DNA of 64,000 bases from an uncultured Clostridium sp. (GTDB lineage Bacteria; Bacillota; Clostridia; Lachnospirales; Lachnospiraceae), in the NCBI GenBank assembly GCA_934438135.1, contig CAKSBP010000014.1, positions 1 through 64,000 of the forward strand. The letters are read 5' to 3'. Below the pieces are notes generated by a model. That model made no database searches, had not been told where the DNA came from, and saw only the letters and a list, made by a program, of their open reading frames with translations. Position numbers and translations under genes: made by a program. Position 1 is the first letter of the stretch. Every line of letters starts with the position of its first letter. Shown piece by piece: positions 35,152 through 43,017 of the stretch.

Positions 35152-35450
35152 TGGCAGATTTAAGATATTATGATGTAATTCTTAAACCAGTTATCACTGA
35201 AAAAAGTATGGACGGAATGGCTGAAAAGAAATATACATTCTATGTTCACACAGATGCGACAAAGACTCAGATCAAAGAAGCAGTTGAAAAAATGTTCGCA
35301 GGTGCTAAAGTTGCTCGCGTAAATACAATGAACCTTGATGGTAAAAAACGTAGACGTGGTGCTACTGTTGGTAAAACTGCTAAAAAGAAAAAAGCTATCG
35401 TACAGCTGACACAGGATAGTGCTGATATCGAAATTTTCCAGGGTCTGTAA
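35151..35450 (+). CDS. rplW: 50S ribosomal protein L23
   Basis: L23, 99 aa, sits at the tunnel exit and docks trigger factor and SRP. DVILKPVITEKS at the start and GKKRRRG are characteristic. Coupled to rplD by a one-base overlap. Confidence 0.98.
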   Translation: MADLRYYDVILKPVITEKSMDGMAEKKYTFYVHTDATKTQIKEAVEKMFAGAKVARVNTMNLDGKKRRRGATVGKTAKKKKAIVQLTQDSADIEIFQGL

Positions 35451-35519
35451 TTCAGAATAGAATGGATTGATATAGACTAGTAACAAGTATGGTTATTTAT
35501 AACCGATAAGAATAAATAC

Positions 35520-35556
35520 AGAATGAGGATACGCGTGAGTGCGTTGATACTCATTG
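35520..35556 (+). promoter_or_regulatory. Nested hairpin before the rplB ribosome binding site
   Basis: AATGAG (35522-35527) pairs with CTCATT (35550-35555) around an inner ACGC/GCGT stem (35531-35534 with 35541-35544). The Shine-Dalgarno GAAAGGAG starts directly after it. Confidence 0.5.
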
Positions 35557-35571
35557 AAAGGAGTAACAAAG

Positions 35572-36417
35572 ATGGGAATTAAAAAGTTTAACCCATATAC
35601 ACCTTCCAGAAGGCATATGACTATGTCTGATTTCGCAGAAATTACAACAAGTACTCCTGAGAAATCATTAGTTGTTTCCATGAAGAAACACGCTGGTCGT
35701 AATGCACAGGGTAAGATTACTGTAAGACATCACGGTGGTGGTGCTAGAAAGAAATATAGAATCATCGACTTCAAGAGAAGAAAAGATGATATCCCAGCAA
35801 CAGTTAAAACAATCGAATACGATCCAAACAGAACAGCAAATATCGCTTTAATCTGCTACGCAGATGGTGAAAAAGCATATATAATCGCTCCTGTTGGCTT
35901 AAAAGTTGGACAGACAATCATGAACGGTCCTAATGCAGAAATTAAACCAGGTAACTGTCTTCCATTACAGAACATTCCAGTTGGTACTCAGGTTCATAAC
36001 ATTGAGCTGCTTCCAGGAAAAGGTGGACAGATGGTTCGTTCCGCAGGTAACAGCGCTCAGTTAATGGCGAAAGAAGGTAAATATGCAACATTAAGATTGC
36101 CTTCAGGTGAAATGAGAATGGTTCCAATCCTTTGCCGTGCTACAATCGGACAGGTTGGTAACATTGATCATGAATTAGTTAATATCGGTAAAGCAGGACG
36201 TAAACGTCACATGGGTATCAGACCTACAGTTCGTGGTTCTGTAATGAACCCTAATGACCATCCACATGGTGGTGGTGAAGGTAAGGCTCCAGTAGGCCGT
36301 TCCGGACCATCTACTCCTTGGGGTAAACCAGCTCTTGGATTAAAGACAAGAAAGAAAAACAAATCATCTAATAAGTTAATCATTAGAAGAAGAGACGGTA
36401 AAGCGTTAACTAAATAA
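35572..36417 (+). CDS. rplB: 50S ribosomal protein L2
   Basis: L2, 281 aa, is needed for subunit joining and peptidyl transferase activity. The HHGGGARKKYR and GGGEGKAPVGR motifs are present. ATG 35572 gives the standard MGIKKFNPYTPSRR start; a longer ATG at 35554 lies before the ribosome binding site. Confidence 0.98.
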   Translation: MGIKKFNPYTPSRRHMTMSDFAEITTSTPEKSLVVSMKKHAGRNAQGKITVRHHGGGARKKYRIIDFKRRKDDIPATVKTIEYDPNRTANIALICYADGEKAYIIAPVGLKVGQTIMNGPNAEIKPGNCLPLQNIPVGTQVHNIELLPGKGGQMVRSAGNSAQLMAKEGKYATLRLPSGEMRMVPILCRATIGQVGNIDHELVNIGKAGRKRHMGIRPTVRGSVMNPNDHPHGGGEGKAPVGRSGPSTPWGKPALGLKTRKKNKSSNKLIIRRRDGKALTK

Positions 36418-36480
36418 GAGAGATTTTTGCTGGCGAGAACGAATAGCAAAATCGTTAGAAGTATAAGGAGGTTAAAACCT

Positions 36481-36759
36481 ATGGCACGTTCATTAAAAAA
36501 GGGACCATTCGCTGACGAGCATTTATTAAAAAAGGTAGATGCTATGAACGAAACAAACGATAAAAGCGTAATTAAAACATGGTCACGTCGTTCCACAATC
36601 TTCCCTTCATTCGTTGGACACACAATTGCTGTTCATGATGGAAGAAAACATGTACCTGTATATGTTACAGAAGATATGGTTGGACACAAACTTGGTGAGT
36701 TCGTAGCTACAAGAACTTACAGAGGACATGATAAGGACGAGAAAAAAGGAAGAAAATAG
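36481..36759 (+). CDS. rpsS: 30S ribosomal protein S19
   Basis: S19, 92 aa, lies in the 30S head near the A site finger contacts. MARSLKKGPFADEHL and the KTWSRRSTIFPSFVGHT motif fix identity. AAGGAGGT at 36465-36472 sets the ATG at 36481. A hairpin TTTTGCT/AGCAAAA (36425-36451) lies in the gap from rplB. Confidence 0.98.
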   Translation: MARSLKKGPFADEHLLKKVDAMNETNDKSVIKTWSRRSTIFPSFVGHTIAVHDGRKHVPVYVTEDMVGHKLGEFVATRTYRGHDKDEKKGRK

Positions 36760-36817
36760 TCTTTCACAATAGATTAGTTTGAATAGAACGTTTAGTTTTT
36801 GAAAGGAGGTTACATCC

Positions 36818-37207
36818 ATGGCAAAAGGACATAGATCCCAGATAAAGAGAGAGAGAAACGAAAGCCAGAGAGAAACCAGACCATCCGCGAAGTTATCTTA
36901 CGCTAGAGTGTCAGTTCAGAAGGCATGTTTCGTATTAGACGCAATCAGAGGCAAGGATGTACAAACAGCACTTGGTATTTTAGCATATAATCCAAGATAT
37001 GCATCAAGCTTAATAGAGAAATTATTAAAATCTGCTATTGCAAACGCAGAGAATAATAACGGAATGAATCCAGAGAACCTTTATGTTGCAGCTTGTTACG
37101 CTAACAAGGGACCAACAATGAAGAGAATCAGACCAAGAGCACAGGGTAGAGCTTATAGAATCGAAAAAAGAATGAGCCACATTACTATCGTGCTTGATGA
37201 AAGATAA
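36818..37207 (+). CDS. rplV: 50S ribosomal protein L22
   Basis: L22, 129 aa, has a beta-hairpin that lines the exit tunnel. The conserved end RPRAQGRAYRIEKRMSHITIV is intact, so no macrolide-type deletion is seen. Near 36818 GAAAGGAGGT precedes the ATG. It begins with a basic extension of about 15 residues rich in R, K and E that is typical of Clostridia. Confidence 0.97.
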   Translation: MAKGHRSQIKRERNESQRETRPSAKLSYARVSVQKACFVLDAIRGKDVQTALGILAYNPRYASSLIEKLLKSAIANAENNNGMNPENLYVAACYANKGPTMKRIRPRAQGRAYRIEKRMSHITIVLDER

Positions 37208-37218
37208 GGAGGGCAATA

Positions 37219-37878
37219 ATGGGACAAAAAGTTAATCCTCACGGCTTAAGAGTCGGTGTAATCAAAGATTGGGACTCCAAATGGTACGCTGAAGCTGATT
37301 TTGCTGATAACTTAGTCGAAGATTATAATATAAGAAAATTCTTAAAGAAGAAGTTATATAATGCAGGCGTTGCTAAAATTGAATTAGAAAGAGCAGTAGA
37401 TAGATTAAAAGTTATTATTCATACTGCTAAGCCTGGTGTTGTTATTGGTAAAGGCGGTTCTGAAATTGAAAAGTTAAAAGTAGAATTAGCTGGCTTTACA
37501 AGCAACAAAATTTTAGTTGATATCAAAGAAGTTAAAAGACCTGATGGTAATGCTCAGTTAGTAGCAGAAAATATCGCTCAGCAGCTTGAAAACCGTATTT
37601 CATTCAGAAGAGCAATGAAATCCTGTATGTCAAGAGCAATGAAGAGTGGTGCTAAAGGTATTAAGACTTCCGTATCCGGTCGTCTTGGCGGAGCTGATAT
37701 GGCTCGTACAGAGTTCTACAGTGATGGTACTATTCCACTTCAGACATTACGTGCTGACATTGATTATGGTTTTGCAGAAGCTGACACAACTTATGGAAAA
37801 GTTGGTGTTAAGACTTGGATTTACCATGGTGAAATTCTTCCAACAAAAGCAGGAAAAAAGGAAGGGAGCGATAAATAA
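37219..37878 (+). CDS. rpsC: 30S ribosomal protein S3
   Basis: S3, 219 aa, forms part of the mRNA entry helicase. A KH domain with VVIGKGGSEIEKL is at about residues 72-86. AAGGAGGGC precedes ATG 37219. The last codon overlaps rplP by one base. Confidence 0.98.
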   Translation: MGQKVNPHGLRVGVIKDWDSKWYAEADFADNLVEDYNIRKFLKKKLYNAGVAKIELERAVDRLKVIIHTAKPGVVIGKGGSEIEKLKVELAGFTSNKILVDIKEVKRPDGNAQLVAENIAQQLENRISFRRAMKSCMSRAMKSGAKGIKTSVSGRLGGADMARTEFYSDGTIPLQTLRADIDYGFAEADTTYGKVGVKTWIYHGEILPTKAGKKEGSDK

Positions 37879-38315
37879 TGTTAATGCCTAAAAGAGTAAA
37901 ACATCGTAAACAGTTCCGTGGATCTATGAAAGGTAAAGCTACCAGAGGAAACAAAATTAATTACGGTGAATACGGTATCGTTGCATTAGAATCAGGCTGG
38001 ATTAAATCAAACCAGATTGAAGCTGCCCGTATTGCTATGACTCGTTATATCAAGCGTGGTGGTCAGGTTTGGATTAAAATTTTCCCTGATAAGCCAGTAA
38101 CAAATAAACCAGCAGAAACTCGAATGGGTTCTGGTAAAGGTGCCTTAGAATACTGGGTAGCAGTTGTTAAGCCAGGACGTGTAATGTTCGAAATCTCTGG
38201 TGTAGAAGAATCTATCGCTAGAGAAGCTTTACGTCTTGCAACACATAAGTTACCAGTTAAGTGTAAGGTGGTTTCTCGTGCAGACTTAGAAGGAGGTGCG
38301 GGCAGTGAAGAGTAG
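37878..38315 (+). CDS. rplP: 50S ribosomal protein L16
   Basis: L16, 145 aa, contacts A-site tRNA and assembles late. MLMPKRVKHRKQFRGSM and the GSGKGALEYWVAVV stretch are typical. One-base overlap (TAATG) with rpsC, and its end overlaps rpmC by 11 bases. Confidence 0.98.
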   Translation: MLMPKRVKHRKQFRGSMKGKATRGNKINYGEYGIVALESGWIKSNQIEAARIAMTRYIKRGGQVWIKIFPDKPVTNKPAETRMGSGKGALEYWVAVVKPGRVMFEISGVEESIAREALRLATHKLPVKCKVVSRADLEGGAGSEE

Positions 38316-38508
38316 AGAGTTTTTACAAGAATTAAATACAAAAACAGTAGTACAGTTAAATGATGATTTAGTAGCTGCTAAAAAGGAACTTTTTAATTTA
38401 AGATTCCAAAACGCAACAAATCAACTGGATAATACCAGCAGAATTAAAGAAGTTAGAAAAAACATTGCTAGAATTCAGACAGTAATCACAGTTAAAGCTA
38501 GAGCTTAA
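38305..38508 (+). CDS. rpmC: 50S ribosomal protein L29
   Basis: L29, 67 aa, a helical hairpin beside L23 at the tunnel exit. The start is GTG at 38305, nine bases after AGGAGG; an upstream GTG at 38296 has no spacing from the site. KELFNLRFQNATNQL is the family core. Confidence 0.96.
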   Translation: MKSREFLQELNTKTVVQLNDDLVAAKKELFNLRFQNATNQLDNTSRIKEVRKNIARIQTVITVKARA

Positions 38509-38566
38509 TTTGGATTCGTTTATATAGATTGGTTATTAATGAAGTTGATAAGAAAGGAGAATTGTT

Positions 38567-38821
38567 GTGGAAAGAAACCTTAGAAAGACTCGTACAGGTA
38601 AAGTTGTAAGTGACAAAATGGATAAAACTATCGTTGTTGCTGTAGTAGATAACGTAAAACATCCACTTTACAATAAAATCGTAAAAAGAACTTATAAATT
38701 AAAAGCTCATGACGAAAACAACGATTGTAAAATCGGTGACAGAGTAAGAGTTATGGAAACAAGACCATTATCAAAAGATAAGAGATGGAGACTTGTTGAA
38801 ATTATTGAAAGAGCAAAATAA
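38567..38821 (+). CDS. rpsQ: 30S ribosomal protein S17
   Basis: S17, 84 aa, an OB-fold protein of the 30S body. GTG start at 38567 with GAAAGGAG upstream, giving MERNLRKTRTGKVVSDKM. HPLYNKIVKRT is conserved. Confidence 0.97.
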   Translation: MERNLRKTRTGKVVSDKMDKTIVVAVVDNVKHPLYNKIVKRTYKLKAHDENNDCKIGDRVRVMETRPLSKDKRWRLVEIIERAK

Positions 38822-38841
38822 TTGCTGAAAGGAGTATTAGC

Positions 38842-39210
38842 ATGATCCAACAAGAATCAAGACTTAGAGTTGCTGATAATACTGGAGCTAAGGAATTACT
38901 TTGCATTAGAGTATTAGGCGGTTCTACTAGAAGATATGCTGCTATCGGTGATGTTATCGTTGCTACTGTCAAAGATGCAACACCAGGCGGAGTTGTTAAA
39001 AAAGGTGACGTTGTAAAGGCTGTTGTCGTTCGTACTGTAAAAAGCACTCGTCGTAAAGACGGTTCTTATATCAGATTTGATGAAAATGCAGCTGTTATCA
39101 TAAAAGACGATAAAAACCCAAAAGGTACACGTATTTTCGGACCTGTTGCTAGAGAGTTAAGAGAGAAACAGTTCATGAAAATTGTATCATTAGCACCAGA
39201 AGTATTATAA
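38842..39210 (+). CDS. rplN: 50S ribosomal protein L14
   Basis: L14, 122 aa, lies at the subunit interface. MIQQESRLRVADNTGAKEL and RIFGPVARELRE are signature segments. AAAGGAG precedes ATG 38842. Confidence 0.98.
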   Translation: MIQQESRLRVADNTGAKELLCIRVLGGSTRRYAAIGDVIVATVKDATPGGVVKKGDVVKAVVVRTVKSTRRKDGSYIRFDENAAVIIKDDKNPKGTRIFGPVARELREKQFMKIVSLAPEVL

Positions 39211-39223
39211 GGAGGTGTCAAAA

Positions 39224-39529
39224 GTGGCAACTATGAAGATTAAAAAAGGCGATAAGGTAAGAGTAATCGCTGGTAAATGTAAAGGTAAAGAAGGAAAAGT
39301 TAGTTCTGTTAAAGACGGTAAGGTAATTATCGAAGGAATCAACACTGTTACTAAGCATACAAAACCTAGTCAGGCTAATCCACAGGGCGGAATTATTAAA
39401 AAAGAAGCTCCTATTGATATCTCCAACGTTATGTACGTTCATAATGGTGAAGTTACAAGAGTCGGCTTTAAGCTTGATGGTGATAAAAAAGTTCGTGTAG
39501 CCAAAAAAACTGGCGACGTAATCGATTAA
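39224..39529 (+). CDS. rplX: 50S ribosomal protein L24
   Basis: L24, 101 aa, an assembly initiator with an N-terminal KOW motif (MKIKKGDKVRVIAGKCKGKEG). The start is not certain: GTG 39224 lies eight bases after GGAGG (39211-39215) and is preferred; GTG 39215 overlaps the site and ATG 39233 is the alternative. Confidence 0.94.
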   Translation: MATMKIKKGDKVRVIAGKCKGKEGKVSSVKDGKVIIEGINTVTKHTKPSQANPQGGIIKKEAPIDISNVMYVHNGEVTRVGFKLDGDKKVRVAKKTGDVID

Positions 39530-39551
39530 TTAGGGAAAGGAGGTTTAACAG

Positions 39552-40091
39552 TTGGCTAGATTAAAAGAAACTTATAAAAGTGAAATCGTTGAAAATATGA
39601 CTAAAAAGTTTGGTTACAAAAATGTTATGCAGGTACCTAAACTTGATAAAATCGTAATTAACATGGGTGTTGGCGAAGCAAAAGACAATGCTAAAGTTCT
39701 TGAAACAGCAGTTAAAGATCTTGAAATCATTGCTGGTCAGAAAGTTGTTCTTACAAGAGCAAAGAAATCTGTTGCTAACTTCAAAATCAGAGAAGGTATG
39801 GCAATTGGCTGTAAAGTTACTTTAAGAGGCGAAAAGATGTATGAATTTGCTGATCGTCTTATCAACTTAGCTTTACCACGTGTACGTGACTTTAGAGGTG
39901 TTAATCCTAACGCATTCGACGGCAGAGGAAATTATGCACTTGGAATTAAAGAGCAGTTAATCTTCCCTGAAATTGAATATGATAAGGTTGATAAAGTAAG
40001 AGGTATGGATGTTATATTCGTAACTACTGCTAACACAGATGAAGAAGCTCGTGAATTATTAACTCAGTTCGGTATGCCATTTAAAAAATAA
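39552..40091 (+). CDS. rplE: 50S ribosomal protein L5
   Basis: L5, 179 aa, holds 5S rRNA and touches the P-site tRNA. The start is TTG at 39552 after AAAGGAGG, giving MARLKETYKSEIVENM. The VVLTRAKKSVANFKIREG stretch is conserved. Confidence 0.97.
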   Translation: MARLKETYKSEIVENMTKKFGYKNVMQVPKLDKIVINMGVGEAKDNAKVLETAVKDLEIIAGQKVVLTRAKKSVANFKIREGMAIGCKVTLRGEKMYEFADRLINLALPRVRDFRGVNPNAFDGRGNYALGIKEQLIFPEIEYDKVDKVRGMDVIFVTTANTDEEARELLTQFGMPFKK

Positions 40092-40106
40092 CAAGGAGGA
40101 TGTATC

Positions 40107-40292
40107 ATGGCTAAAACTTCGATGAAAGTAAAACAGCAGCGTAAACCTAAATTCTCTACAAGAGAATATAGCCGTTGCAGAATCTGTGGACGTCCACATG
40201 CTTATTTAAGAAAATACGGAATTTGTAGAATCTGTTTTCGCGAATTAGCATACAAGGGACAAATCCCAGGTGTTAAGAAAGCAAGCTGGTAG
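40107..40292 (+). CDS. rpsZ: 30S ribosomal protein S14, zinc type
   Basis: Short S14 of 61 aa that carries the C+ zinc site: CRICGRPH and CRICFRELA. This is the zinc-bound version standard for Gram-positive spc operons. CAAGGAGG precedes ATG 40107. Confidence 0.96.
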   Translation: MAKTSMKVKQQRKPKFSTREYSRCRICGRPHAYLRKYGICRICFRELAYKGQIPGVKKASW

Positions 40293-40319
40293 GATAAAAA
40301 GGAAGGAGGCAAATTCAAA

Positions 40320-40721
40320 ATGACAATGAGCGATCCAATCGCAGATATGCTTACAAGAATTCGTAATGCAAATACTGCAAAACATGATACTGTAGATGTA
40401 CCTGCTTCAAAAATGAAGATAGCAATTGCGGACATTTTATATAAAGAAGGATATATCAAAAAATATGATATTGAAGAAGTTGGCGGATTTAAGTCACTTC
40501 ATATCACATTAAAATATGGTGCGGATAAAAACGTTAAGGTTATTTCCGGACTTAAGAGAATCTCTAAACCAGGTCTTCGTGTATATGCTAACGCAGAAGA
40601 ACTTCCAAGAGTACTTGGCGGACTTGGTGTAGCAATCATCTCTACAAACAAAGGTGTAATCACTGATAAAGAAGCTAGAAAGATGAATGTCGGTGGAGAA
40701 GTATTAGCTTTTATCTGGTAG
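40320..40721 (+). CDS. rpsH: 30S ribosomal protein S8
   Basis: S8, 133 aa, binds the central domain of 16S rRNA and is the translational repressor of the spc operon in E. coli. TMSDPIADMLTRIRNA and ISTNKGVITDKEARKMNVGGEVLAFIW are typical. ATG 40320 lies ten bases after GGAGG; the ATG at 40326 is further away. The 170-base gap downstream is unusually long and structured. Confidence 0.98.
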   Translation: MTMSDPIADMLTRIRNANTAKHDTVDVPASKMKIAIADILYKEGYIKKYDIEEVGGFKSLHITLKYGADKNVKVISGLKRISKPGLRVYANAEELPRVLGGLGVAIISTNKGVITDKEARKMNVGGEVLAFIW

Positions 40722-40734
40722 TAAAATTGCATAC

Positions 40735-40837
40735 ATGCTTTTGGGAAGAATGCTTAGCATTCTTCGCCAGTAAAGCTGGAAAGAATGAGAGGATTTGTTA
40801 AATTAACAAATTCTGTTGCGTTCTTTAGGCAAAGCAT
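40735..40837 (+). ncRNA. Candidate structured RNA element, four-way junction, between rpsH and rplF
   Basis: Almost every base can be placed in a four-helix junction. P1: ATGCTTT plus G (40735-40741, 40743) with AAAGCAT plus C (40831-40837, 40830), one bulged T. P2: 40745-40753 with 40757-40765, nine perfect pairs and loop TTA. P3: CCAG/CTGG, 40767-40770 with 40776-40779. P4: AAAGAATG (40780-40787) with CGTTCTTT (40819-40826), extended by an 11-bp helix (40790-40800 with 40804-40814). There is no T run, so it is not a terminator. A possible competing pairing of CATTCTT with AAGAATG would refold P2 and P4. A TTGCGT/TAAAAT pair (17-base spacer, 40816-40844) is a possible internal promoter. Confidence 0.6.
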
Positions 40838-40891
40838 TTAAAATAAATATAGAAACTAATCAAAATAAATAGAAATTACGGAGGTGCGGGC

Positions 40892-41434
40892 ATGTCACGT
40901 ATAGGAAGAATGCCTATCGCTGTACCAGCAGGCGTTACTGTTGATATTGCAGAAAATAATAAAGTGACTGTAAAAGGTCCTAAGGGAACACTTGAAAGAG
41001 TTTTACCTTCAGAAATGACAATTACTCAGGAAGGTGAAGAAATTCATGTTTCCAGACCTAATGATTTAAAGAAAATGAAATCTTTACACGGGTTAACAAG
41101 AACACTGATTCATAACATGATTGTTGGTGTTACAGAAGGATACCAGAAAGTTCTTGAAATCAACGGTGTTGGTTATAGAGCTGCTAAACAGGGTAAAACA
41201 TTAAATTTATCCTTAGGTTATTCTCACCCAGTTCTTATGGAAGATCCAGAAGGTCTTGAAATTGTCGTAGAAGGACAGAACAAGATTATTGTTAAAGGTA
41301 TAGATAAAGAAAAAGTTGGTCAGTACGCAGCTGAAATCAGAGAAAAGAGAGCTCCAGAACCTTATAAAGGTAAGGGTATCAAATATGCTGATGAAGTTAT
41401 CAGACGTAAAGTCGGTAAGACCGGTAAAAAATAG
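40892..41434 (+). CDS. rplF: 50S ribosomal protein L6
   Basis: L6, 180 aa, near the factor-binding centre. MSRIGRMPIAVPAGV and the C-terminal PEPYKGKGIKYADE box are intact. GGAGGTGCGGG precedes the ATG. First gene after the structured gap, so it may be controlled by that element. Confidence 0.98.
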   Translation: MSRIGRMPIAVPAGVTVDIAENNKVTVKGPKGTLERVLPSEMTITQEGEEIHVSRPNDLKKMKSLHGLTRTLIHNMIVGVTEGYQKVLEINGVGYRAAKQGKTLNLSLGYSHPVLMEDPEGLEIVVEGQNKIIVKGIDKEKVGQYAAEIREKRAPEPYKGKGIKYADEVIRRKVGKTGKK

Positions 41435-41452
41435 TTAAAGGAGTGAAATCAG

Positions 41453-41821
41453 ATGGTTAGTAAAGAATCAAGAAGTAAAATTCGTGAAAATAAGCATAGA
41501 AGAATTCGCAATCGTTTTGCCGGAACTGCTGAAAGACCACGTTTAGCTGTATTTAGAAGTAACAATCACATGTACGCTCAGATTATCGACGATACAGTAG
41601 GTAATACTTTAGTTTCTGCTTCTACTTTAGATAAAGAAGTAAAAGCTGAAATTGAAAAGACAAATGACGTAGCAGCTGCAGCACAGGTAGGTACTGTAAT
41701 TGCGAAGAAAGCAATTGAAAAAGGTATCAATGAGGTTGTCTTTGACCGAGGCGGATTTATATATCAAGGAAAAATCAAAGCATTAGCAGATGCAGCTCGT
41801 GAAGCTGGCCTGCAATTCTAG
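41453..41821 (+). CDS. rplR: 50S ribosomal protein L18
   Basis: L18, 122 aa, binds 5S rRNA. The basic N-terminus and the RPRLAVFRSNNHMYAQIID and FDRGGFIYQGKIKALADAAREAGL stretches are conserved. AAAGGAG precedes ATG 41453. Confidence 0.97.
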   Translation: MVSKESRSKIRENKHRRIRNRFAGTAERPRLAVFRSNNHMYAQIIDDTVGNTLVSASTLDKEVKAEIEKTNDVAAAAQVGTVIAKKAIEKGINEVVFDRGGFIYQGKIKALADAAREAGLQF

Positions 41822-41837
41822 GCAAGGAGGAGAATAA

Positions 41838-42347
41838 ATGAAACGTACAATCATTGATGCTAGTCAGTTTGAATCAGAATTAGAAGATAAAGTAGTATCA
41901 ATCAAACGTGTTACTAAAGTAGTAAAAGGTGGACGTAATTTCCGTTTTACTGCGTTAGTAGTAGTTGGTGATAAGAACGGACACGTTGGAGCAGGTTTAG
42001 GAAAAGCATCCGAAATTCCTGAAGCTATTCGTAAAGGTAAAGAAGATGCGATCAAGAGAATGATCACCTTACCAATTGACGAAAATGGTAGTATCCCACA
42101 TGATTTTACAGGTAAATTTGGAAGCGCTAATGTATTATTAAAGAGAGCTCCTGAAGGTACAGGTATCATTGCTGGTGGTCCTGCACGTAATGTTTTAGAG
42201 CTTGCTGGCTTAAAGAACATTCGTACAAAATCCTTAGGTTCTAACAACAAACAGAACGTTGTTCTTGCTACAATCGAAGGATTACGTCAGTTAAAAACTC
42301 CAGAAGAAGTAGCTAAACTTCGCGGTATTTCCGTGGACCAGCTATAA
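41838..42347 (+). CDS. rpsE: 30S ribosomal protein S5
   Basis: S5, 169 aa, at the mRNA entry site; affects decoding accuracy. The dsRNA-binding fold with GGRNFRFTALVVVGD and the loop GFGKASEIPE-like GLGKASEIPEAIRKG is present. AAGGAGG precedes ATG 41838. Confidence 0.98.
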   Translation: MKRTIIDASQFESELEDKVVSIKRVTKVVKGGRNFRFTALVVVGDKNGHVGAGLGKASEIPEAIRKGKEDAIKRMITLPIDENGSIPHDFTGKFGSANVLLKRAPEGTGIIAGGPARNVLELAGLKNIRTKSLGSNNKQNVVLATIEGLRQLKTPEEVAKLRGISVDQL

Positions 42348-42365
42348 GAATAGGAGGAAATAAAA

Positions 42366-42545
42366 ATGGCTAACTTAAAAGTAACATTAGTAAAATCACC
42401 AATCGGTGCTATTCCAAAGCATAGAGCTACTGTTGAAGCTCTTGGTCTTCACAAATTAAACTCTACAAATGAGTTACCAGATAACGAAGCTGTTAGAGGT
42501 ATGCTTTGGCATGTAAAACACTTAGTAAAAGTGGAAGAAATCTAA
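42366..42545 (+). CDS. rpmD: 50S ribosomal protein L30
   Basis: Small 59-aa L30, too short for many gene finders. It reads ANLKVTLVKSPIGAIPKHRAT, then GLHKLNSTNELPDNEAVRGM and ends VKVEEI. AGGAGGAAATAAAA stands before ATG 42366. It lies between rpsE and rplO as expected. Confidence 0.96.
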   Translation: MANLKVTLVKSPIGAIPKHRATVEALGLHKLNSTNELPDNEAVRGMLWHVKHLVKVEEI

Positions 42546-42573
42546 TCAAATATATTGCAAGGAGGTGCGCACG

Positions 42574-43014
42574 ATGAATTTATCAGAATTAAGACCAGCT
42601 GCTGGTTCAAAACACAGCGATAGTTTCAGAAGAGGTCGTGGACACGGTTCAGGAAATGGAAAGACTGCTGGTAAGGGTCATAAAGGACAGAAAGCTCGTT
42701 CAGGAGCTCCTAGACCTGGTTTTGAAGGTGGTCAGATGCCTTTATACAGAAGACTTCCTAAGAGAGGCTTCACATGTAGAAATTCAAAAGATATTGTTGC
42801 TATTAATTTAGATGTACTAAACAGATTCGAAGACGGTGCTGAAGTAACAGTTGCTAGTCTGATCGAAGTCGGCATAATAAAGAATCCAAAAGATGGAGTT
42901 AAAATTCTTGGAAATGGGGAATTAACTAAGAAGCTTGATGTTAAAGTTAATGCATATAGTGCATCAGCAGCAGAAAAAATTCAGGCTCTTGGTGGAAAAG
43001 CTGAGGTGATCTAG
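42574..43014 (+). CDS. rplO: 50S ribosomal protein L15
   Basis: L15, 146 aa, a late-assembly 50S protein. MNLSELRPAAGSKHS and the glycine-rich GRGHGSGNGKTAGKGHKGQKAR stretch are typical. ATG 42574 is eight bases after GGAGG; an upstream GTG 42565 overlaps the site. Confidence 0.97.
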   Translation: MNLSELRPAAGSKHSDSFRRGRGHGSGNGKTAGKGHKGQKARSGAPRPGFEGGQMPLYRRLPKRGFTCRNSKDIVAINLDVLNRFEDGAEVTVASLIEVGIIKNPKDGVKILGNGELTKKLDVKVNAYSASAAEKIQALGGKAEVI

Positions 43015-43017
43015 GGG

